Below, piece by piece: positions 1 through 11,413 of a stretch of 64,000 nt of DNA. The translations under genes were made by a program, and so were the position numbers. The stretch is from Sympetrum striolatum. Taxonomy: Eukaryota; Arthropoda; Insecta; Odonata; Libellulidae. The stretch spans positions 88,600,615 through 88,664,614 of the forward strand of contig OX388346.1 of the NCBI GenBank assembly GCA_947579665.1, read 5' to 3'. Each line of letters starts with the position of its first letter. Position 1 is the stretch's first letter. The notes under the pieces are model-generated. The model was not told where the DNA came from. It was given only the letters and a program-made list of their open reading frames with translations, and did not search any database.

Positions 1-2944
1 AACACTTGGCGAGAGCACTCTATGACTCTCAGGGTATGTCCAAAACTGTCCAGGTATAGTCCAAAACTTGCTGCCACTGCGCAAGTCCGGACATATAAAG
101 AAACAAGAATTCCACTAACTTAGGCCAAATTTTAATTCGACTCGAAGATTAGTCAATGACATTAATTAGAAACGCGTGACGCTAAATATAAGCTCAAATG
201 AAAAAGCAAAAAGGTTTGTCGACGCAAAATAGTGATTTTGAAGACAAAAACGAGTATACAAAGGTTAGCATAGCTTTATAAAATTTCGCCAATTAGCTAC
301 GGAAGCTTTCTGAAACCGGATAATAGAAATATGATAATGAGAGGATGGAAATATGGCTAAACAAAGCGCCCATTGTCCACCAAAATGTGCAGAGAGAAGG
401 CCATTCGCCACAATTATAAATCACAACTTAATCCGCCCATCGAAATAGCAGTTTATGCTCTGAGTCTGAAGGGTGGCCTCCCCAGCTGCTTTCTGTAATA
501 CAGGTGGAAAACCAATGGTGTAGCTAAATTTTCTGGCTTACGCAGATTGCCATAACATAAATTTATCTAGCATTGATTTGCAATAATACCCTCAGTTCAA
601 CTAAAATTAAGTATCATTAGCAGAAAATATAGATAAAATCTGGTTATGCAAACTTTGCATCTACTAATCGGACATACGCGCTCATTATCGCGTGGGCAAT
701 GACATCTCTACTTAAACATTGACTCAGCCCATTTCATATTGGCCCCAATAGAATCTCTCCAAGGAAAGTGAGACATCGATTTTTTATATATCGTAGGTTT
801 GATCTTAGAAGGCCAACTCCAGGGTGCTATAACTTTTCTTAAATGACAAATTGAAATCCACTCGGAAACAATGCTAAATTTTGTTCAATTTTTGTTGAAT
901 AATCCTTCAAAGAGTATGTCTAGATTTGCGAAATAGGTTATTTTAACGGCATCGCTAAAGAAAACTTCGATATGTGTGAGTGGTCGCCCAGTTTTAAAAT
1001 GTGGTTTAGATATGAGATTTGACTAATGTAATTAAAACAAAAAAAGGTGGAAATTCAATAGCTGTAAACTTTCTTATATAATAAAATAAATTAATAACTT
1101 AGTAAAATTAAATTAATTTAAATCGCAAACTTTGAATTTTCATGCAAATTGTGTGACTGTCAGATAGAAATAGTATTTTACAAATTAAATAAATTTTACA
1201 TATTTAATATCTCGAAAATGCTATTCCAATTTTCAAGATATCGAACAGTATTTCATCAGCTGTATTAATTATTCATTTCGGTGAGAATATGTAAGAATGA
1301 TGACTTATCCAGTGGAAGAAGAACCAAAGATCTCAGGGGTTTAAATGGCTTAGTCACCTCCGATGTGCATGACGTGCGAGTGATTTCGTAGCAAACGAGT
1401 GCGTCTCTAATGGTAACGGAAGTTTCCGTAACAATAAATAACTGTGACGCATTCCGTAGAAAAAGCAGTGGATCACGCATGGAAAGGGACGGAAGAATAC
1501 ATTGAGCATTCCCTAGAAATCGATTAGAGCGCAGCACTGATCGAGGAGAGAAAGCAACACAACGATGACAGCCTCGGTACTAATCAAAGAAACTTTCATA
1601 AGAACTATTACATCCTGAGTATAGCGATATCCCACGTTTCATAATTAGACGTAATAAGAAATTGAAAACGATATTAATCTTATTTACTACGTCGCCAGAT
1701 GAAATGATATTTCAGAGCGGAGTAGTTTAGTTTCTTTCTCGTAAACCGAAAATAAAATATTTTTCTTGCGTTTACGTAAAAAAAATTCAAAATTTGCTAC
1801 AAGAATAAATAATAATTCTTCACTACCTCCTACTTGAAGGAGAGCTCCCTTACATTCTAATATTTCACAATTGTTATAGTTATTCTATTTTTATTCTTTC
1901 TATTGTTTATAATAATAAACGTCTTTTGACTCTCCTTCCACGCTGGAATTTCCTGGCTTAGAGTTTTGAAAATGCTGAATAGAATTCTTTCATTGTTATA
2001 TTTGAAACATTTTTAAACAAGAAGCACCTTAAAAAGTTAATATATTAAAAAAACGAAGCGTTTCAATTAAAAAATATTATCTGTTCTGATTCCTCGGCAG
2101 AATTGGTTTTCTTTTTGCATAAGGAATGAAAGAATATTATATACTCTTTCTAGAGATTCACCACTCACAATGGGAACAGAACTTCTTGTTATTTTTTTCT
2201 GCTTTTTTGGCAAATACGAACATGTTCGTTTATGGAAACATTCGTAGGAGTACCTGTTTCACAGAATCTTCTAAGAACGAGTGAATACGGCGATACCGGT
2301 ATGAAGTGTAATCGTAAATACTAAGACAGAGAGCTACTCAAGCTAATTCCTCAGTTTCGTATATTGAAGATGGAAGAAAAACAAATGGAATTTCTCTTCG
2401 GGTTCGTGCAACTGATGGTTGAAAAAAATAAAAACGAAAAAAATTGGATTCGTTTAAAAATATTCGGAAATGATTCAGTTTCATTTGCTATTCCTTATTT
2501 AGGGTTAATTGTAAAAAATACATTGAAATCTTAAAACTTTTCATTTCAATATAAAGATAATGTTTAGAAACTTTAACAGTTCTATGTGACGATTACGTAC
2601 AGAGATACCGACGATACAAGTATGCTTTTATATTTTAATTAATTTCTGTGGTGTTAAATACAACAAATTGTTCATTGAATACGGTTGACTTTACAACTGA
2701 GAAAGAACGAAAGAATTGCTCACTATTATTGCAATATCTTAGCTCGCGCAAGTTCCTAAACATTCGTCCTGACTAAAGATTTGTTTTTTCACTATAGGTG
2801 CAACTGAGTTTAAAAAAACACTTTCCAGTGGTTGGTGGAATGTGAAAAAAATGTAAGTCCTAACGAATATATCCATCAAGCAATGTATGGTTGAAGTTTT
2901 AAAATTTGAAAATTTAATATCACGAGTGTAAATAATTACGGAAG
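1..2944. other. Non-coding, AT-rich, no gene recognised
   Basis: All six frames are broken by frequent stops. The longest open frame, about 90 codons at 1265-1537 on the minus strand, has no recognisable domain or splice context. I see no tRNA, repeat or hairpin strong enough to report here. Confidence 0.6.
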
Positions 2945-2951
2945 AAAAAAA
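2945..2951 (-). terminator. Pol III oligo-T terminator of tRNA-Val
   Basis: Seven consecutive A on the plus strand are T7 on the transcribed strand. They lie two bases beyond the discriminator of the tRNA-Val gene. Confidence 0.8.
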
Positions 2952-2953
2952 GA

Positions 2954-3026
2954 TGTTTCCGCCCGGGATCGAACCGGGGACCTTCCGCGTGTTAGGCGGA
3001 TGTGATAACCACTACACCACGGAAAC
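2954..3026 (-). tRNA. tRNA-Val (anticodon AAC)
   Basis: Read on the minus strand this is a full 73-nt cloverleaf. The acceptor arms GTTTCCG and CGGAAAC pair, the A box is TGGTGTAGTGG, the B box is GGTTCGATCCC, and the discriminator is A at 2954. The anticodon stem-loop CCGCC-TAACACG-CGG presents AAC, which decodes valine GUU codons (and GUC after A34 to inosine editing). There is no intron. A run of seven T on the coding strand follows the 3' end within a few bases, as expected for an active Pol III gene. Confidence 0.96.
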
Positions 3027-3214
3027 AGTTGGGAAGAGTGTAAAGGTACATTGTAGAAGACTGACTTTCTTTTCGAAAGTAGAATACAGGGCGTTGCCAG
3101 TGGACACGCCTCTGACCCGACCCCTTACGAACGCGGGAAACTTGAAAATTATCACTGATGGCATTGGTTGATGCAATCCGTGGTTCCCGTAGATCATTCT
3201 ATATAATTATAAAT

Positions 3215-3279
3215 TTGTTGTTAATAATAATGTTGTTATTAATAATGTTGTTAATAATAATGTTGTTAATAAGTTGTTG
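3215..3279. repeat. Short tandem repeat of TTGTTAATAATAATG type
   Basis: Three to four imperfect copies of a unit built from TTGTTAATAATAATG stand in tandem. A short (ACTTT)n-like stretch follows near 3305-3325. This is simple-sequence expansion with no sign of a gene. Confidence 0.8.
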
Positions 3280-5452
3280 CAGTATATCACAGTGGTTTAA
3301 ACATTATACTTTACTTTACTTTATACTTTAAACACTTATTGACATTTACCTTATTCATATAGTGTAAATTTTCGCTTATTTGTTACCTTTTCCATTTACG
3401 AATGCTACCTAAAAGATGGCCATACTTAATCGTTGTCAAATTATTGACTTTTACTCCCATTTAATATGTTGATCATATTTTACTAATTCGAAATGATAAT
3501 TTTAGATCGAAAAACTGAATATTACAACTTTTTAGTCGGTAACAATTGATTGTATGGAAATTAAATCATACGTATTTGTCTCCAAACTCATAGCCTTGCA
3601 CAAGGTTTTCCATTTACCGTTTTTCTTGATATGACGTTTGAAATTTTGAGATTTTTGGATTGAAATAACTTTTTGCATTGCTTACACAAGATGATTTAAA
3701 TTAGTTTTCGCCTATCAAACTGATTACACAAAATAGTGCAAAAGAGCCTCGGTATTATTCTTAATCTATATTATCCAGATGAGAGTGGCAAAGATTTTTC
3801 TTTTTGAGGTAGATTTTTAACTTTAATTTTTAATATGCTGGTTATAGGTGGTTATATCATCGACTGGTTTATAGAATCACCTTATTAATAAAATAACATG
3901 AAATTAATTCGGGTTTCTCAATTAGTTTAGCGATTCTTCTAATCACTCTAGAGTTATCAGATATTGAAAAAGTTATAGATATATTGGCATTAAACCATAA
4001 CAGGTCATATATTCAAATTATAAAAATGATTTTATAATTTGATCTCTAAAGTCATTCCAGCTTTTGGTATGCATCACAAATATAAACATTACACCCATTT
4101 TAAAACAAATATTTTCATGACCTCGATAAAGAAATACTCATGTATGGACATGTTGTATATATTATATAGTTGACCTTGCAGTTTTGATTGCGTCTTGTGT
4201 CAACTGCGAGTATCAACACGATATCACTGAGTAGATGGAAAAAATACTTTGGTGTTTTTTTTGATAAAACGCTCTATTACAATCCATCACTGTATATCAC
4301 AAATCATTTCAAATGCTTTATTATGAGAAATTGTGGTGTCGCATATAAACTATTAGTGCGTTATATTATGGTAAACCATAGTACTCTTTGTACATCACGA
4401 TATGTGCTATAGTTTTCTAAGATATATCACGGTTTTGCACCAAATTTGTGAACATTTTTATTTCACATCACACAGTGCTTCCTCCTAAATCATTGATTCT
4501 TACCAGGATCGATTAACATCCTGGGCTGTTTACATCCAAGTCTTAACCTGTTCTTTTAGTTGCAGTAGTTTGAATGTTGAATTGTGCACCATGAAATATG
4601 CATTAAATGCTTTATTCGGTTATTTCTGTTGGAACAACGAGTATTCTACACCGGTATACTATAGAGTATACTACACGGAATTGAGATGCGCTTCAAAGGT
4701 TTCAATTCGAGTTTTGATTTTGTTTTCGGGCGATTAATTTGTGAGAAAGCTTGAAAATCTATACTACCAATTAGTATAGACCGATCAGCTGAACTTCAGG
4801 TTATTATTAATGAAATCAGAGATAATATTCTGAAATAAGGTGTAAAATTACTAATTTCTATATGAACCGTTCGATTATTACACCAGAGTAAAATTTTACC
4901 TTACTTTTTCGCATATAATGTATACAAGCAAAATATCCTATCCAAATTAGGGACTGCTTGAAATCTTTCAAAAAACTGATTCATAGAAATTTTTAACAAC
5001 TAAAAATGATCGTTTGAAGCTAAAATGACTTTAAATTAGCAATAATAAATAATAATGTTTTTACATTTGGTGACACATAAATTATATAATAAACAAATTT
5101 TCAATAACAAAACCTGAATGTATATTAAATTAACATACATATGACTATCAATTCTTACCACTTTCACTTTACAAATATCCTGCTAGTACTTATTGTTTAG
5201 CAAGATAATGGGTTTGAAGTTAGTATTTGGATGAAAATAATAGCTCTCTTGAAGGCTACATTAATATACATTAGATAATAATCAGAAACCAATATTGACT
5301 GTAAGAAATGCGATATACTATCCTACACGACGACGAATGCGACTTACTATACTGACTCTGCACTTCGGAATCTTGGACGGTTTTGGACAGGTCTAGGTTG
5401 CTTAACTTTTAAGTTTACTTGGATTTGTTCAACTTTTTAATATTCTGACGGT
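3280..5452. other. Non-coding, no gene recognised
   Basis: AT-rich DNA with only short spurious open frames. A small imperfect palindrome (GTATACTATAGAGTATAC) occurs near 4653-4671. I see nothing else in it. Confidence 0.6.
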
Positions 5453-5663
5453 GGACATCTTTGAACACTTTGGGGTGCAAGGGGGTTGGGTGGTTTGTTT
5501 TACAGTTTTATTCATTGACACTACATCCCCTTCTGTGGGGGTGTTAGATTTTACATCGGAAACGGCACATTTTTGGACACACTGGGGTGCACTGGGGTTG
5601 CGTTTTTGTTTTATTCATTGACAATACATCCCCTTCTGTGGGTGTGATTGGTTTTATTTCGGG
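5453..5663. repeat. Two-copy tandem duplication, unit about 110-120 bp
   Basis: Unit 1 (5453-5574) and unit 2 (5575 to about 5663) each start with GGACA, continue with a G-rich GGGGTGCA-GGGGTTG segment, then TTTTATTCATTGACA-TACATCCCCTTCTGTGGG and end in TTTTA-ATCGG-like sequence. They are similar but not identical, so the duplication is old. It could be a remnant of a short satellite or of a transposon subterminal repeat. No coding potential is seen. Confidence 0.7.
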
Positions 5664-8600
5664 ATTTACACTTTGCCTGCGGACTTACGTTATGTTCGTT
5701 GGGGCACGGGGAATTTAACTCATTTTGACTTGGTCATATTAGTTTGATAATTTGAATTTTTGAGACAAACTGTCCTTTAACCCTTCTTCCCTTGAGGTTG
5801 CAAATACTTACGGCTAGGAGTCATTTCTTAAGTTTTCTATTTAGAAACAGCCGTGTTCCCCTCCACTATTTTTAGTTGAAAGTCTCCGTTGAGCATCTCA
5901 TAATTCGCTTTAAGAGATTTCGAATCGTAAATGGTTCATTACGAAATAAAATTTGCTCTTTAACTACTACTAAAAATAACCGCATTAATGTCACTTGTCA
6001 ACTTTTGAAGCAGAAACGCAGTTTTAATGGTATACAATAATGCATCATGCAAAATGGCTGAATAGCATCGATTAATATTTTAGATTTTGAATACAATATT
6101 TAATGATCCTTTTGAGATACCTATTGTTATCCATCACTTGAAACTACAAGTTACTTTATCTAATACATCTCTATGTAGATCTTTCCAACTATAATTGACT
6201 GAAAACCTTCCCATACTGATCAGCCGTATCCGATTATCCCCTTTTTAAATTCCCTTTTTCATCGGCACAACCCTTGTAAATTGGGAAATGCCGCGGAGCA
6301 AAACAAACGGATAGCAATCAATTTCTTCCTCAGCCTCAACTCGCAGTGAAAAAGAGACTATTTCGTTTTCCCCATTCAGTCAAACGCTTTTAGTGGTAGA
6401 GTATAAAGAGATCGGATGAAAACAAAAAGACGCGGTTCCTCTGACAAATGCTTCTCCATTGGGGCGCCTTGTTCTGCATGAGAAAGAGGCAAAGACTATC
6501 CAGGCAACGGGACGAGGGATGACGTAAGAGAAATTGGTTTCTGGAGAAGAGCAGACCTGGGGGACGGGAGGAAAGGTCAGGGAATGGTTGGGAGAGGGTT
6601 GGTTTAATGAGCAGCCTGGTATGTTTTCCCTTCCGCAGTCCAAAGCTGGGCCAAAAGGATGGTGAGGTAACCCTAGGAAAAGGCAGGCGGGGAGTTATTT
6701 GCTTGTGAATTTACAGGTAAAAATTATCAGAGATGCTGAGGAGCATCCCTTAAATTCACATATGGGAAAATCCCAGAATGATAGCTAGTCAAGTAAACTT
6801 TTATGGTGTTGGATAATATTAAGTTTATGATGCCCAAAGTTAAGCTACATTAAGTTCCTTCTCTATATCTACTCTATAGATTGATCTGAGCAGCGAGTTG
6901 CATTGGAATAAACTTAGGTTTATTAATTATTGAAAATAATATTAACTGTAACCCTGTGGCCTATGAAGTCATCATTATAAGTCAATAAATGTCATTTTTT
7001 CTTGTTTATTAGCTTTTTATCAGGAAATAGAGTCGAGGACTTATGTCACGACTGTAACCTTAACCTGAAATCTCCGATGAAATATATTTGATTTTTTTTT
7101 AAAGGACCTGAAATGAGAATGAATCAAGCATGCAATAATAAAATACCTCATTATATTGAGAATAATATGAGCAATACCTTAGCGCTGCCTCATTTCTCAT
7201 TGTAAATATAGAAAAATTATTGTTATTGATCATCTTAGTTAGACGTAAATAATTTTATCCAATCGTATTAATGAAATATTAATACTAAAGAAGTAAAATA
7301 GTTAGTAATTTACTTTTTTAGAATGACTGCTTTCCACACGTTCTAGCTCGGGCCTAATACCTAATATACCTAATAAATATCCTCTTTGAAAACGGCGGGA
7401 AATTTACATGATGAACTAAAAGGGCAGGATTTACAGGTCGATACAAGTGGAGCAGAAATCATGTTAAAATGGCTCATGTAATCGGTATCCGAGTAGAATT
7501 CTTCTTCATCTAGTATGAATTGTTCATTGTTTATTTTTTAGAAGAGTTTGAGCTTTGAGAGTATGTTTAATATCTTTGGCTCAATCCATGTATTATGCAT
7601 ACATATCTCCTGGAAAAATTAATTTTTGAATCCACAATTTTGTGGGTTTGTTTCTCTGTAAATTAATTGCTCTATTAATTCTAATTGCTGTTGCAATAAC
7701 GATCAGCCTATGAATGACAGAATGGACGTATAAATATTACGCCTTCCGATTATTTCTGAATTTTTTGAGTTAGTCTAGCCTTAAAGTTGAACCTCTTTGT
7801 TTAAAAGATTCCAGTCCTACGTCAAAAAGAATCTTTTTAAAGCTGACAGATTTGCCATGGTGATACTTAACGAATTGATTTACGCTGAACGTTGTCTATT
7901 GGACAAAAGCAACGCATAATTTCGGGGTCCCACGTATTGAATAAATACTCTAAGTAGTCCCTAACTAGAGCAATTTAACATCTTTCACGGGTGTGTTTTT
8001 ACTGTTTTACTGTGTTATAATGAAAATATCAGTGAGTAAAACTGCATATAAAATCTGACATGTTAGAGCTAAAAGGAGGCAGTCCGCGGAAAAAACGAGC
8101 ATGTTATGCAAATGAGAGTCACTTTGGTGGAGACATCTTTCCGCTCGGAGGCATTTGAGACGTTGATTGAACTGCTTCAGTTACGGTGAATGAGAGGTAA
8201 ATACTCGAGGAGTAAAAAATAGATGAGCATCGTTCTATTTCCACGTCTGAATTTGAATGCGAGTGAGGCTCGTATGAACCCTTCTTTGCCCTCTTAAAGA
8301 ATCATTAATCAAATGACAGTTACCTTCTGAGAGGGGTCGGATCGATTTGTAATCCCCAAATGGAGACGTTATTATGCACAGCTTTTATTCAAAGAGCGTC
8401 ATATTATTTAGAATAATTATTTTAAAATCTCGCAGGATTACAACCTCCAGTATTTATTCAGATACAAGACTAAAATATTCCACTCCGTAACTAATGGTGA
8501 TACTAGGGCGCATTGGGACCCCTCTCATAATCATTAATTCGAAAGAGTTTTTATTACTTACGAATTAAATACTTATACATCTATTCATTTAGGACGTATG

Positions 8601-8943
8601 ATTTAGATGAATACAAGTTATTATTTTGATATTAACTGATCGTTCAATAGTACGCAACTGAGCTAAGACAACCATTAGACTCTTACTCGCTCAGTACGCA
8701 CTATAAATTGCGTAACGCATTAAGTATAGGTTTGTATTACTGAATTTTATTATAAATCTTACGTTAGATTACATTTTATACTGATATGAGAAAGAAGACT
8801 CTTTGTGTCTAGCCGTAAAGTCGAATAGAATCTCAGCCTCCCTTTAACAGCCAAATGCGATGGAGAGGGGTTGAGGTTCAGTGAAGTGTGTGTTAGTTTT
8901 CCCTCTCGCAATGCTAGGAGTGGAAAGCGACCATATGATTTCT
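5664..8943. other. Non-coding, no gene recognised
   Basis: A purine-rich, slightly GC-richer stretch lies at about 6390-6700. The open frame of about 87 codons on its minus strand (6380-6643) has no domain I recognise. The rest is AT-rich and featureless by eye. Confidence 0.55.
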
Positions 8944-8971
8944 GCTTAACGAACCTATAGGTTCGTTAAGC
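8944..8971. repeat. Perfect 28-bp palindrome
   Basis: The sequence reads identically on both strands over 28 bp: half-site GCTTAACGAACCTA followed immediately by its complement, with no spacer. It may be a protein-binding palindrome, a transposon remnant or chance. Its function is unknown. Confidence 0.85.
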
Positions 8972-9785
8972 TATAGTTATAGTTCGCTCATATATGATTA
9001 GCAATAGCCGAAGGATTCAATAAGTGATTGTAACATACACACAGTTATGATGACAGCGTCATTCATACTGAAGTTCTCAAATTTACTCAACCATGTATAA
9101 AACACTGAAAAAATGTACGAACGTTAATTTTCCTCTGTTTTAAACTATGGGTTAAATGAAATGTATATCATTTATGAAGATGTAGAATCAGGAACGAAGG
9201 GAAACAGCAAGTTGCCGAGTTTTTATTTTTGGAAATTCATGTAATATGTTGGAAGACTTAATGTTACGTGAGCACATTAAGCTTCAAAATAGATCACATA
9301 ATTGTGGACAACATCAAAAGTAAAAGTTGAGACCATTTAAGAAAATCCGAACGAAAATTCGTCAAAATGAACGGCTGAGAAGATTTATCAGTTCAATGCG
9401 GGAAATACCTGTTGCGCAGCTGCAGATATTCTCAGAAAACGATTCTTAATCAATGAACTGCTAAAATCAGTGATATGATGGAAGATTATCTTCACCCTTA
9501 AGAATTTCAGTTGCGGATTATAGCATTTAATTTTATGCATTTTTTGTGATATTATTATAATTTTTCGAGTGACATTTCGTTGACTGATTTGCATAAAGTG
9601 AGTGTACATCCATCAAAATTTAAGCACACACTCTGTAAGTCACGTCTGATTAAGTGGGAAATTACAAATATCGTGCTGATACGAAAAATTTGAGATTATT
9701 TTGCATTCCTTATGTGCTTTATGCGCGCATGAAATTTCAAAATATATTTTAAAGATCGGCCTGTGAAATGAATAAGCCAGTGTAT
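8972..9785. other. Non-coding, no gene recognised
   Basis: No tRNA, repeat or credible exon was recognised. The open frame at 9388-9609 on the minus strand looks like chance. Confidence 0.55.
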
Positions 9786-9936
9786 GGCATGGTTAGTGAG
9801 GTCTCAACGAGCCAAGCGTTCGGCTTCGGTGAACGCGGTCCCGGTTCGATTCCTGGTGGTAGTCCATGTGCGAATGACCTGTGCTGTCGAGGCAATTTAT
9901 AAAAACAATTCTGCTGCTAATACTTCTACTATTACA
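9786..9936 (+). mobile_element. Old tRNA-derived SINE copy (same family as 11.3 and 26.3 kb)
   Basis: The head keeps an intact Pol III B box (GGTTCGATTCC at 9843-9853) and the body motif CATGTGCGAATGACC-GCTGTCGA, which the two younger copies at 11269-11399 and 26304-26432 share. It ends in a degenerate trinucleotide tail (TGCTGCTAATACTTCTACTATTAC). It differs from the other copies in the 5' third, and I could not find a target-site duplication. It is therefore either an older insertion or another subfamily. The boundaries are approximate. Confidence 0.75.
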
Positions 9937-10475
9937 AAACCTAAATTTTGTCTGAATTATGGGGAGGTTAGTTAACCACACCATTTCTTTCAATTCCGAC
10001 ACATTAAAGATTTGCCGTTTTGTTAAGTTATTTCCCAAAAAAGTCTACTCAAGCTCATCTGCTGAAAAGTACGAGAGTGATGATGATCTTTTTAATTCTA
10101 TTTTAGGCATTTTAAGGAAAATAAAAAGTGTATGCATCTACATTATTCCCTTTTGTGGCTACCTTACTATATTTTTTATTTTAATCTTCGTTCTCTCGAG
10201 GCCTTTTAAATTCTGTACCTTTCCTAAAGCAATCTCAGCAAGAAATGAAATATCCATAAATTATCAGCAATTAACGGGTAGTATTAGATTAATTCCATGA
10301 TAGTATTAACGCGTTATGATTTAGTGAGTTTTTATGATGAGCAGCGGTTACTAGTCGCTCACACGGAATACTCGATCTGAAATATTCTCGAATCGCCTGC
10401 CTTCGACATTTTCCTTCTTTTAAGTTCGGAGACCTGTGAATGATAAGTAAGAGCATATGAACGGCCGTGAATAAC

Positions 10476-10549
10476 GGCGCCGTGGCTTAGTTGGTTAAAG
10501 CGCCTGTCTAGTAAACAGGAGATCGGGAGTTCGAATCTCCCCGGTGCCT
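10476..10549 (+). tRNA. tRNA-Thr (anticodon AGT)
   Basis: A 74-nt cloverleaf. GGCGCCG pairs with CGGTGCC in the acceptor stem (one G-T pair), the D arm is TGGCTTAGTTGGTTAAAGC, and the anticodon arm CCTGT-CTAGTAA-ACAGG presents AGT. The T arm GGGAG-TTCGAAT-CTCCC is fully paired and the discriminator is T. It decodes threonine ACU/ACC. There is no intron. A T7 run follows nine bases after the gene. A second, damaged copy lies at 14387-14452. Confidence 0.96.
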
Positions 10550-10557
10550 TGGGTTAA

Positions 10558-10564
10558 TTTTTTT
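10558..10564 (+). terminator. Pol III oligo-T terminator of tRNA-Thr
   Basis: Seven consecutive T lie within ten bases of the tRNA-Thr 3' end. Confidence 0.75.
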
Positions 10565-10751
10565 GTGAATAGCTTCTATCAGGAATTGGACGCATATTTT
10601 GAAGAAGATTCGTTACCTTTATAAAAGCCATTTTACTACCAACCAATTGTCATGGCCAAAAATATATGATATATTGAGAAGTATATAGAATATATTCTTA
10701 CTTCGATTCAGTTTTCTATTCTATACATCAATTTAATTACTATTAATTAAT

Positions 10752-10834
10752 AACGGTTGAGGGGGATATAACGATACAATCTGTCCTTGGGCGTATGCCG
10801 GACAGATTGTAATGTTATATCCCCCTCAACCGTT
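10752..10834. repeat. Near-perfect 35-bp inverted repeat with 13-nt loop
   Basis: The left arm (10752-10786) and right arm (10800-10834) are complementary at 33 of 35 positions. Both arms contain ACGGTTGAGGGGGATATAAC on one strand or the other. The 13-nt loop itself carries a GGC-GTAT-GCC mini-stem. An outer 9-bp pair (ATTAATAAC at 10746-10754, GTTATTAAT at 10842-10850) flanks it, offset by a short unpaired stretch on the right. Its size resembles a miRNA precursor, but the pairing is closer to a foldback MITE or a hairpin-siRNA source. The arms are GC-richer than the surroundings. Confidence 0.9.
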
Positions 10835-10870
10835 TCCACCTGTTATTAATACCAACTTGCATCGTTTATA

Positions 10871-10890
10871 TTAATAAATAAATAAATAAA
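10871..10890. repeat. (AAAT)n microsatellite
   Basis: About four tandem copies of a TAAA/AAAT unit follow the hairpin at 10.75 kb. Confidence 0.8.
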
Positions 10891-11268
10891 TTAGCCCACT
10901 TTGATGTGCTCAAGCATATTTTCCCCTGATGGCTCCATACAGCTGGTCCTCGGTTCCATTATTCTATCATCTGAAGAAATTATAACAAAGTGTTATCATT
11001 TTTATTTTAATCCATGGTTCTTTGCTAACAAGAATTTGCTAACGAAGTAATCGGATTTACTTAAAAGCTTCTATTTATACTTAATATCTTTTTGAAATTT
11101 TCATCTGATTCCCATATTTCCCATACATTTTCATTACAAGCTATCTTGGCAATCTAATTGAAATATATTGAATTTTTCTTCAGCTGTGATCCTCAACCGG
11201 TAGCCCTTTAACAAATCTAACCGCCATTTGCTTCCCGTGTAATCCTGCCATAAACCTTTCAATCACGT

Positions 11269-11399
11269 AGTAGTAGTAGTATTGTTAAAAGTGCTTCGAC
11301 AGCTTAGGTCATTTCGCACATTGGCTCCCACCGGGATTCGAACCCGGGACCGCTTTCACCAAAGGCAAACGCGCTGTCCACATGACTATCCGGGAGCCC
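11269..11399 (-). mobile_element. tRNA-derived SINE with 14-bp target-site duplication
   Basis: On the minus strand the element starts GGGCTCCCGG and carries the B box GGGTTCGAATCCC. It continues with the body ATGTGCGAAATGACCTAAGC and a TACTACTAC tail. Its 5' and 3' head ends (GGGCTCCC and GGGAGCC) pair like an acceptor stem. The flanks CCTTTCAATCACGT at 11255-11268 and 11400-11413 are identical, a perfect 14-bp target-site duplication typical of LINE-mediated retrotransposition. It differs from the copy at 26304 by only about half a dozen bases. The conserved internal promoter suggests the source family was recently active. Confidence 0.92.
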
Positions 11400-11413
11400 C
11401 CTTTCAATCACGT

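Noticed and set aside
1..70. Repeated GTCCAAAACT words at the window start and a similar inverted word near 5375
   Set aside because: The shared segments are only about 10 bases and no element with defined ends could be built from them.
3206..3280. TTGTTAATAATAATG repeats considered as a CRISPR-like or regulatory array
   Set aside because: The units are contiguous with no spacers and vary freely; this is a simple tandem repeat in a eukaryotic genome.
9959..10300. A 113-residue open frame with a hydrophobic stretch
   Set aside because: AT-driven composition, no domain, no splice or promoter context; it begins next to the tail of a SINE.
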